Assembly (NCBI GenBank): GCA_041645535.1
Contig: JBAZPT010000010.1
Span: 1-5,030, forward strand
DNA length: 5,030 nt
Direction of reading: 5' to 3'
Source: JBAZPT01 sp041645535
GTDB taxonomy: Bacteria; Patescibacteriota; Minisyncoccia; Moranbacterales; UBA2206
The notes beneath the pieces were generated by a model that was not told where the DNA came from, made no database searches, and saw only the letters and a list, made by a program, of their open reading frames with translations. Below, piece by piece: positions 1 to 5,030 of the stretch. Each line of letters starts with the position of its first letter. The stretch's first letter is position 1. Made by a program: the position numbers and the translations under genes.

Positions 1-587
1 GAAGTGGTGACAGTAAAAACCCTTTTGAACTTAAAAAAATACGGAATCAGGTAATCTTCAACGTTAATCAGCGACCAGTCAATCAGATAGTCATCCAGGT
101 TGGCAATAAAATTTCTTTCCGGATTGATAAATATCCTTCCTTCCCCGTCCTTCCAGCCAAGCCCGAGAATGGATGAGTATTTGCTTTCGTCGCCGAAATT
201 TTGCATCAATTCAACCAAAGTCTCCTCTCCCTCGCCCATGACGACAAAATCAACGTAATCCTCGCGCAATGAATCCTCGGGCAGTAACGACGGATGTGCG
301 TTACCGAGAACTATTTTATAACCGCGATTTTTAAGCTTGCGGCACAGTTCGGCATAGGCGATATTGTTGTAACCGGTGAAAACCGACATGCCGACCAAGT
401 CCGGCCGGTAACTTTCAATTTCCGAGATAACCGCCTCAATTTCTTCAGCTTTTCGGTGAATGATTTTCGCGCCGAAACCGTTTTTGGTCAGAGCGGTTGC
501 TAAATATAAAGGCCCGAGCGGCGGTACGCCGACCACATCTCCCAAAAAAAGAGAAACCAAAACCATTTTTTTTGCCGCGCTATCCAT
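1..587 (-). CDS. B12-binding-domain radical SAM protein, N-terminal part (3' end cut by window edge)
   Basis: The minus-strand frame is open from an ATG at 585-587 to the left edge (195 codons visible), so the gene is incomplete. The visible part is the cobalamin-binding Rossmann-like domain typical of B12-dependent radical SAM proteins: VPPLGPLYLATAL (residues 21-33), PDLVGMSVFTG (62-72), VLGNAHPSLLPED (93-105) and DFVVMGEGEETLVEL (113-127). It stops at FTVTT plus the first two bases of a probable Ser codon, exactly where this family usually continues into SRGCPxxCxxC. The [4Fe-4S]/SAM core should therefore lie just outside the window. It is a paralogue of the radical SAM gene at 1706-3154 but clearly diverged. 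Its start overlaps the end of the upstream glycosyltransferase by 8 bases. A second in-frame ATG at 564-566 gives a protein 7 residues shorter that begins right at the first beta strand; neither start has a Shine-Dalgarno sequence. The family is clear. The reaction (methylation or another B12/SAM radical modification, perhaps of a glycan or lipid) is unknown. Confidence 0.88.
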   Translation of the reverse strand, partial: MDSAAKKMVLVSLFLGDVVGVPPLGPLYLATALTKNGFGAKIIHRKAEEIEAVISEIESYRPDLVGMSVFTGYNNIAYAELCRKLKNRGYKIVLGNAHPSLLPEDSLREDYVDFVVMGEGEETLVELMQNFGDESKYSSILGLGWKDGEGRIFINPERNFIANLDDYLIDWSLINVEDYLIPYFFKFKRVFTVTT

Positions 588-1701
588 TGTTGTGTTGGCT
601 TAAATAGTTGAATATTTTTTGCTGGATTTCTATCATCACTTTAAAATCATATTTTGCCCAAAAATCTTCTTTTATATTCTTTGAAAATTCTCTAAGCTTG
701 TCCGAGTCGGTTGCCAAAATTTTTATTTTTTCCGCCAGTCCTGCGGCGTCGCCCTGCGCGAGGACAAAACCGCTGACTGCGTCTTTCACGATGTTGGCCA
801 CGCCGCTCACTCGCGTGGTCACGATCGGCAGGCCGGCCGCCGCCGCCTCCATAAAGACCTTGGCAAAACCTTCATATATAGAAGTCAAAATCAGGATATG
901 GTGCTCTTTGAAAATATTCAGAATTTCGCTGCGGCTGGCGCGCGGGATATAAGTTACCAATTTTTCTAGTCCTCTTTTTTTAATCTCGGCCAAAAGATAA
1001 TCCTTGAGCGGCCCGTCGCCAATTATAGTAACGGCGACGTTTCCGGTTGCGGCTGTTTTTGACAATTGTTCCAGCACTTCCATAAGCAGAGGCAAATTCT
1101 TCTGTCTGACCAGACGGCCGACAAACAGAATTTTTACCGGCGGCGAGGTTTTTTCTTTTTCAATCTTGAAATCTTCAATATTGCTCGGGATAATCGGCTT
1201 CCAAAAAACTTTTTCGCCATAACGCGCCCTCAAATCTCTGACTGTTTCAAAGCCGTCAGTCTGAATAGCGTCCGCGCGCCGGAAAACTCGCTGACCGATA
1301 AATTTAAAAATTCTGTGGCGTGGCGCCTCGGCGAGCCAATGCGGATCAAAAATGTTGTTGCCGTAAACGCTGACCAACAGTTTGATCTTCTTACCTTTAG
1401 CCAAACAATAGCCGGCGAGGCCGGTGAGGTACGGTTCCTGGGTAATCACCAGATCACAGCTGTTTTCTTTGATAATTTTTTTTCCAAGCCTGATGCCGTC
1501 GCAAATATAGAATAATTTATGCCAAGAATTGGTCGGATAAATCCGGACATTCGGTGCAATCTGCTCCGGCTTGAATTTATTCGGAGTTAAAGCGACGATG
1601 TCCAGCCGCTCAACCAATTTGCCATATTCAATCATCCGGTTTCGCGCGTCGCCGCCCGGTTCAAAAAATTGCTTGTCCAGACTGTACATTAATACTCTCA
1701 T
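580..1701 (-). CDS. Family 4 (GT-B) glycosyltransferase
   Basis: This is a complete 373-residue protein of normal length for a GT4 glycosyltransferase, a retaining enzyme that transfers a sugar from a nucleotide-sugar donor. The N-terminal acceptor-side domain covers about residues 1-180. The C-terminal donor-binding domain starts at ILFVGRLVRQKN (191-202), which carries the conserved Arg196 and Lys201. It continues through VTIIGDGP (224-231) and the EX7E motif in YEGFAKVFMEA (Glu277 and Glu285), then GLPIVTTRVSG (290-300). No signal peptide or membrane span is visible, so it should act at the cytoplasmic face. The ATG at 1699-1701 starts directly on the first beta strand (MRVLMYS); a second ATG four codons later is possible. 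The start lies 4 bases after the stop of the radical SAM gene, and its stop (TAG) overlaps the start of the next radical SAM gene by 8 bases, so operon membership is firm. Donor and acceptor cannot be told from the sequence. It is not a close copy of the other glycosyltransferase in the window. Confidence 0.93.
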   Translation of the reverse strand: MRVLMYSLDKQFFEPGGDARNRMIEYGKLVERLDIVALTPNKFKPEQIAPNVRIYPTNSWHKLFYICDGIRLGKKIIKENSCDLVITQEPYLTGLAGYCLAKGKKIKLLVSVYGNNIFDPHWLAEAPRHRIFKFIGQRVFRRADAIQTDGFETVRDLRARYGEKVFWKPIIPSNIEDFKIEKEKTSPPVKILFVGRLVRQKNLPLLMEVLEQLSKTAATGNVAVTIIGDGPLKDYLLAEIKKRGLEKLVTYIPRASRSEILNIFKEHHILILTSIYEGFAKVFMEAAAAGLPIVTTRVSGVANIVKDAVSGFVLAQGDAAGLAEKIKILATDSDKLREFSKNIKEDFWAKYDFKVMIEIQQKIFNYLSQHNNG

Positions 1702-1705
1702 CTGA

Positions 1706-3154
1706 TTATGATGTTACAAATTTCTTGGCCAATTTGAACTCAATCGGCCAGGCGAAAAATTTAAGCTTCCAGCGCAGCTGGCAAACGAGAATAAAACCGA
1801 GCTTCAGCCATCTCTGCGCGCGGATGCTTGAACCCATGGCGCTTTTGATGCTGTGGGCGCCGAACCGCACGTAGGCCTCCATTGATTCAACTAGGTCTTT
1901 TTCTTTGACCCAGGGAAAATTCCGCACCGTCAGATAGCTCAATTCGTTTTCAACCATATGCGACCAGTCCTCCAGGGTCGCCGGCGCCTGCCAGCCGGCC
2001 GCCAGACACTCAAGGTAAAGATCCGAGCCGGGATACGGCCGGAAGGCCTGCGGCCCCAAGATCTGCACCCGGTCGTCACCGATGGCGATGAGATCATCAA
2101 TTAGCTTCAGGGTCATCATCATATCCTTTCTCATCTCACCGGGCAGGCCGATCATAAAGGAATACTGCGGGATGATATCGTGCTTTAGACAAAGCCTGGC
2201 CGAATTGACGATCTGCTCCGGAGTCACGTCTTTTTTTATCTTGGTCAGAATCATCGGACTGCCGGACTCCGCGCCGAAAGAAAAAAGGTAGCAGCCGGAT
2301 TTTTTCAATTTGGCCATAAATTCGTCGTCCACCATGCCGGGGCGCATATAATCCACACGAATAGTCGTTTCCCAGGGAATGGCCAGATCGCGCTCAATCA
2401 TGCCGTCAATAATCGCCTTGGCTCGCTTGATATCAACAAAAAAATTTTCATCCCAAAAACGCAGTTTCTTCCCCTTGAAATATTCTTTGTTTTTGATAAT
2501 CCGTAAATCCTCAAGTACCTGTTCCACTGTCCGCGGCCGCCAGCGATTTTTTAAAATCGCGTTGATGCAAAAAGTACAGCGATGCGGACAGCCGCGCGAG
2601 GTGAGCGAGGGGATGAGCGATAGCTTTTCCAAAACTTCTTTCGGTTCCAAATCCCAATTGAAAAGCGGAGCTTCAACCGGATTATGAAGCTGCCGCGGCT
2701 GGTTGACGATTGTTTGCCCGTCTTTTATATATGCGATACCATCAATTTCTGCCAAATCTTTGCCTTCCGCCAACTCGGTCAGAGTCAGCTCGCCCTCGCC
2801 GTAATTAACCATATCAACCAGGGAGTTGGCGATGGTTTCTTTGATGAAAAAAGTCGGATGCGAACCACCCCAGATAATCTTGCAGGCGGGATTAAGTTCG
2901 CGGATCAGCCGGCTGATTTCCAGCGCTTTGGGAATCTGGGTGGTCATCACCGAGAGGCCGACCAAATCAAAATTCACTATTTCTTGTTTCAGTTGGTCAA
3001 AAAAATCAGGCTGTCTTGCGCCGTCCAAAATTTTTACGGTGATTCCCCTGCCATATAAATAGCTGGCGATGCTTAAAAGCCCGACCGAAATTGAGCTGTC
3101 GTAGTTTTCCTTTACTATATTGAATGGCGGGTTGATTAAAAGGATCTTTTTCAT
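1706..3154 (-). CDS. B12-binding-domain radical SAM protein, complete
   Basis: This complete 482-residue protein has the BchE/HpnJ-like layout of many anaerobic B12-dependent radical SAM enzymes. The N-terminal cobalamin-binding domain (about 1-165) shows LLINPP (5-10), FDLVGLSVMTTQ (62-73), IIWGGSHPT (93-101) and NYGEGELTLTEL (117-128). The radical SAM core follows, with CPHRCTFC supplying the CxxxCxxC cluster ligands Cys189, Cys193 and Cys196. It also has a FSFGAESGSP segment (291-300) typical of the SAM-binding region, and FMIGLPGE (333-340). The C-terminal region ends in a basic, aromatic tail (about 445-482). No DxHxxG cobalamin-ligand motif is seen, as is common in this class. The ATG start (3152-3154) forms an ATGA overlap with the stop of the upstream glycosyltransferase. 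It sits between two glycosyltransferases, which suggests a modified glycan, sugar or lipid carrier as substrate, but this is inference. A methyltransferase or a radical rearrangement/oxidation enzyme are both possible. Confidence 0.93.
   Translation of the reverse strand: MKKILLINPPFNIVKENYDSSISVGLLSIASYLYGRGITVKILDGARQPDFFDQLKQEIVNFDLVGLSVMTTQIPKALEISRLIRELNPACKIIWGGSHPTFFIKETIANSLVDMVNYGEGELTLTELAEGKDLAEIDGIAYIKDGQTIVNQPRQLHNPVEAPLFNWDLEPKEVLEKLSLIPSLTSRGCPHRCTFCINAILKNRWRPRTVEQVLEDLRIIKNKEYFKGKKLRFWDENFFVDIKRAKAIIDGMIERDLAIPWETTIRVDYMRPGMVDDEFMAKLKKSGCYLFSFGAESGSPMILTKIKKDVTPEQIVNSARLCLKHDIIPQYSFMIGLPGEMRKDMMMTLKLIDDLIAIGDDRVQILGPQAFRPYPGSDLYLECLAAGWQAPATLEDWSHMVENELSYLTVRNFPWVKEKDLVESMEAYVRFGAHSIKSAMGSSIRAQRWLKLGFILVCQLRWKLKFFAWPIEFKLAKKFVTS
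3151..3154 (-). other. ATGA stop-start overlap (glycosyltransferase to radical SAM)
   Basis: The four bases read ATGA on the minus strand: the TGA ends the glycosyltransferase gene and the ATG starts the full-length radical SAM gene. The sequence before it (CATCAATCAGCTCAT) has no Shine-Dalgarno element. Coupled translation would tie the amounts of the two enzymes together. Confidence 0.8.
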
Positions 3155-4305
3155 ATGAGCTGATTGATGAACGCCGCGGTAGCTTCAACCGTATTCTGCC
3201 AATTGAATTTTTTTAACTTTTCTTTCGCGTTGGAAACTAGAGTCGTTCTGAAATTTTCATCAGATAAAATTTTCTCTGCGGCTGTCCGCATCGCCTCCCC
3301 GTCGTTGTAGCCGACCAGGATGCCGTCATGTCCGTTTTCTATCACCTCCGGATTGCCGCCGACCGCGGTGGTGATAATCGGCACGCCCGCCGCCATCGCT
3401 TCAAGCAAGGTATGCGACAGACCTTCATAGTTGGTGTTCAGGATGAACAAATCGGCCTGGCGGAAATAATTGATGACGGCGTTATTGCTGACTCGTCCTA
3501 AAAAAAGCACCCTATTTTCTACCCCCTCGCTCTTAGCCAGTTGCCTCAAATTTTCCAGTTCCGGCCCGTCGCCTAATACCGCAAAATAAATGTTATTCGC
3601 CGTGCTTAGCTTAGGCAGAGCCTTGATGATTTCTGCCACGCCCTTCCAAATCGTCAGCCGGCAGGCGGTGATAATCAGCTTGGCATCAGCGCCGAGAGTT
3701 TTTTTCAGATCCGGCGCCGGTTCGGCCGTCTCTTGCAAAAAATCAATTGAATTATAAATAACTTTAATCTTATTTTTCTCTACCCCGATTTGTGCGGCCA
3801 AGCCAGCCATGAACTCGCTCACCGCAATCACGCCGTCGGCGTTCGCTAGAATCTTTTTCCGCCTTTCTTTTAGTTTTTCAATCCGGTGGTCGTAGGTTTT
3901 TGACTGGAAATCAGTGATGTAATCGCTCGTCCAGCCGCTTGCCACCGCGATTTCCCAGGCGCTGTCGCCGGCGAAGCGAAGCAGATATTTTTTTCCGAAG
4001 ATTTTTTTCAAAAGATAAGCGAAGTAGCCAACGCTGTAAGTATCAGTCGCGTAGATTATGTCTGAGCGTGCGGCCAAATAGAGTATGGCAAAAAAATATT
4101 CAAGGTGCGGCAGACGGGATCGGCCCTTTCGTATAATTCGATAAATATTTTTATCGCCGGCTGATTTGTTGTCGGCATAAGTCAGAATACTGACTTTAAA
4201 ACCCTCGGCCTCAAGCGCTTTGGCCATAGCCGCAAGCATCGTAGCCGGCCCGCCGATGTCCGGCGGGTAGATGCCGGTTGCAATCAGTATTTTTTTATGA
4301 TTCAT
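3151..4305 (-). CDS. Family 4 (GT-B) glycosyltransferase
   Basis: This complete 384-residue protein has a textbook GT4 layout. The N-terminus, ILIATGIYPPDIGGPATML (6-24), carries the glycine-rich acceptor-domain loop. DGVIAVSEFM (157-166) and VIYNSID (182-188) mark the link between the two Rossmann-like domains. The donor domain has ACRLTIWKG (214-222, with Arg216 and Lys221), VLGDGPELENL (243-253), the EX7E motif in YEGLSHTLLEAMAAG (Glu294 and Glu302), and GVPIITTAVGGNPEVI (307-322). It should move a sugar from a nucleotide-sugar donor onto a lipid- or glycan-linked acceptor at the inner face of the membrane. The ATG at 4303-4305 lies 11 bases inside the end of the GtrA gene and has a GGAG element 3 bases upstream, the only Shine-Dalgarno-like site in the window. 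Its stop shares an ATGA overlap with the radical SAM gene. The family is very secure; sugar specificity is not visible. Residues 58-80 and 130-155 are rich in basic residues, consistent with peripheral membrane contact. Confidence 0.94.
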   Translation of the reverse strand: MNHKKILIATGIYPPDIGGPATMLAAMAKALEAEGFKVSILTYADNKSAGDKNIYRIIRKGRSRLPHLEYFFAILYLAARSDIIYATDTYSVGYFAYLLKKIFGKKYLLRFAGDSAWEIAVASGWTSDYITDFQSKTYDHRIEKLKERRKKILANADGVIAVSEFMAGLAAQIGVEKNKIKVIYNSIDFLQETAEPAPDLKKTLGADAKLIITACRLTIWKGVAEIIKALPKLSTANNIYFAVLGDGPELENLRQLAKSEGVENRVLFLGRVSNNAVINYFRQADLFILNTNYEGLSHTLLEAMAAGVPIITTAVGGNPEVIENGHDGILVGYNDGEAMRTAAEKILSDENFRTTLVSNAKEKLKKFNWQNTVEATAAFINQLI

Positions 4306-4726
4306 TTTCTCCGGTAGTCTTGTGATTAAAAATCACCAGCTGATAAACAAAATAATTTATGATGGCAATGCCGGCGGCGGTAATGAATTGCGCCAGCATA
4401 TACCAAAGATGCGCCTTATCCACTAACAAATACATGCCAAAAGCGTTAATAACCATACCGAAAATACCGAGCGAGACAAACAAAACAAGCTGATGATGAG
4501 TTTGCTTTTCCTGTTCGCCCTTGAAGGTCCAAAACTTCTGGAGCGTAAAACTGACGATTACGCCGAAAAAAAATGCGAGCACTGAAGAGGTGAGATACCA
4601 GAGTCCGATTATATCCGTAAAAAAATAAACAAAGAAAAAGGTGGTGCCTGCCGCTGTGCTGCCGGCAATCAGGAATTTGATTATTTTTTTATATTGGCTG
4701 ATTTTTTCGGAGATAAACTTAATCAT
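4295..4726 (-). CDS. GtrA family membrane protein (putative lipid-linked sugar translocase)
   Basis: This complete 143-residue protein has four predicted membrane helices, at about 15-36, 42-63, 79-101 and 107-130, the usual size and layout of the GtrA family. Supporting family marks are KFLIAGSTAAGTTFFF in helix 1, SFTLQKFWTFKG (59-70, matching the family's SFxLNRxWTF-like segment after helix 2) and INYFVYQLVIF (123-133) at the end of helix 4. GtrA proteins are thought to help move undecaprenyl-phosphate-linked sugars across the cytoplasmic membrane, usually beside a GT2 sugar-phosphate transferase; no GT2 is visible here. The ATG at 4724-4726 gives an ATGA overlap with the upstream DUF6580 gene, and the stop (TAA) lies inside the start of the glycosyltransferase gene. 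The charged N-terminus (MIKFISEKISQYKK) is typical and supports this start. The family assignment is good; the cargo is unknown. Confidence 0.9.
   Translation of the reverse strand: MIKFISEKISQYKKIIKFLIAGSTAAGTTFFFVYFFTDIIGLWYLTSSVLAFFFGVIVSFTLQKFWTFKGEQEKQTHHQLVLFVSLGIFGMVINAFGMYLLVDKAHLWYMLAQFITAAGIAIINYFVYQLVIFNHKTTGENES
4309..4312 (-). promoter_or_regulatory. Shine-Dalgarno-like GGAG before the upstream glycosyltransferase start
   Basis: On the minus strand the sequence reads CCGGAGAAAATG, placing GGAG 3 bases before the ATG at 4303-4305. The spacing is shorter than the usual 5-9 bases, so it may be weak. It lies inside the GtrA coding region. It is the only start in the window with such an element and supports the chosen ATG. 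Confidence 0.45.
4723..4726 (-). other. ATGA stop-start overlap (DUF6580 to GtrA)
   Basis: The four bases read ATGA on the minus strand: the TGA ends the DUF6580-type gene and the ATG starts GtrA. No Shine-Dalgarno is seen upstream (the sequence before the ATG is CAAGCAACAGTTCAAAT). This suggests translation by re-initiation after the upstream stop. Confidence 0.8.
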
Positions 4727-5030
4727 ATTTGAACTGTTGCTTGTTTTGCCGATCTTTTTGCCGCCAAGTATAATGCCAGTTCATACGCGCCGAACAATAC
4801 GCCCGTATAAAATACGTCGCCCAAAAGCGTGTTGCGGAAAAATGGCAAAGCTAAGGTGAAATTTGTAATTAGCCCCGCCCAGGTGTGCGGATACCAGTCA
4901 AAAAACGCCCAGACCGCGAAGTTGGTGACGAGAAAAAATACAACCGACGAGGCCAAGGAAGACAGCGGCACAAAAAACCATTTCTTGTTGCTCGCGTATT
5001 TGCCGATGAAGAAGGCCAGCAGGATAGAGG
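4723..5030 (-). CDS. DUF6580-type membrane protein, C-terminal part (5' end cut by window edge)
   Basis: The minus-strand frame is open from the right edge to a TGA at 4723-4725, giving 101 visible codons. A GTG at 4969-4971 could be read as a start, but the residues before it (SILLAFFIGKYASNKKWFF) continue the membrane-protein character without a stop, so the gene very probably begins outside the window. The diagnostic stretch is SSLASSVVFFLVTNFAVWAFF followed by YPHTWAGLITNFTLALPFFRNTLLGDVFYTGVLFGAYEL. This matches the C-terminal half of DUF6580 proteins as I remember that family, usually small multi-helix membrane proteins described as putative transport proteins of unknown substrate. Three hydrophobic segments are visible, followed by a short basic cytoplasmic-type tail (AAKRSAKQATVQI). 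Its stop overlaps the ATG of the GtrA gene, so the two are probably translated together. Function is unknown; a part in surface-glycan or cofactor handling would be a guess from context. Confidence 0.8.
   Translation of the reverse strand, partial: SILLAFFIGKYASNKKWFFVPLSSLASSVVFFLVTNFAVWAFFDWYPHTWAGLITNFTLALPFFRNTLLGDVFYTGVLFGAYELALYLAAKRSAKQATVQI

Noticed and set aside
294..503. Plus-strand 69-codon frame opposite the partial radical SAM gene
   Set aside because: It is antisense to a conserved B12-binding domain and shows no motif of its own.
541..573. A7 and A8/T8 runs as possible terminators near the end of the second glycosyltransferase
   Set aside because: No GC-rich hairpin precedes either run on either strand, and the next gene starts within them, so transcription must continue.
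608..1515. Plus-strand open frames of 114, 72 and 149 codons opposite the second glycosyltransferase
   Set aside because: They lie fully antisense to a gene with clear GT4 motifs, and their translations show no recognisable domain. They are codon-usage shadows.
2082..3062. Plus-strand open frames of 69 to 124 codons opposite the radical SAM gene
   Set aside because: They are antisense to a complete radical SAM protein with intact motifs, overlap each other in different frames and look like no known family.
3006..3188. Minus-strand 60-codon frame across the glycosyltransferase/radical SAM junction
   Set aside because: It covers the same bases as two well-supported genes in another frame and has a low-quality composition.
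580..4305. The two glycosyltransferases as a recent tandem duplication
   Set aside because: They share only the general GT4 motifs; their N-terminal halves and the sequences around the donor-site Arg/Lys differ widely.
4641..4859. Plus-strand 72-codon frame opposite GtrA and the DUF6580-type gene
   Set aside because: It is antisense to two recognised membrane proteins; its hydrophobic start only mirrors the GtrA N-terminus.
4969..4971. GTG as start of the DUF6580-type gene
   Set aside because: The frame stays open with membrane-type residues up to the window edge, and the protein from the GTG would lack the N-terminal half usual for the family.

Overview
The window is a densely packed piece of one minus-strand operon. 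Six genes are read right to left (from high to low coordinates), and only 4 bases (1702-1705) lie outside a coding region. In transcription order they are: the 3' part of a DUF6580-type membrane protein (cut by the right edge); a GtrA-family four-helix membrane protein; a family 4 (GT-B) glycosyltransferase; a full-length B12-binding-domain radical SAM protein; a second family 4 glycosyltransferase; and the N-terminal B12-binding half of a second radical SAM protein (cut by the left edge). No RNA gene, mobile element, CRISPR array, promoter or terminator could be supported. The plus strand holds only shadow ORFs.

The gene content fits assembly and membrane handling of a cell-surface or lipid-linked glycan. 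GtrA proteins are thought to help lipid-linked sugars across the membrane, the two glycosyltransferases would add sugars from nucleotide-sugar donors at the cytoplasmic face, and the two radical SAM proteins are candidates for modifying the glycan or its lipid carrier. The substrate of each enzyme cannot be read from the sequence. The most distinctive point is the strict alternation glycosyltransferase - radical SAM - glycosyltransferase - radical SAM, with overlapping or nearly touching ends.

The organism is an uncultured-type bacterium with moderate GC and many A/T homopolymer runs. Genes overlap by ATGA or longer junctions, and four of the five visible starts lack a Shine-Dalgarno sequence. 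TGA is used as a real stop at two junctions, so this is not one of the lineages that read TGA as glycine. The style (compact operon, GtrA, DUF6580, Lys/Ile/Phe-rich proteins, several B12-binding radical SAM proteins) is reminiscent of Candidate Phyla Radiation (Patescibacteria/Parcubacteria-like) or similar metagenomic genomes. That placement is an inference of low to moderate confidence.
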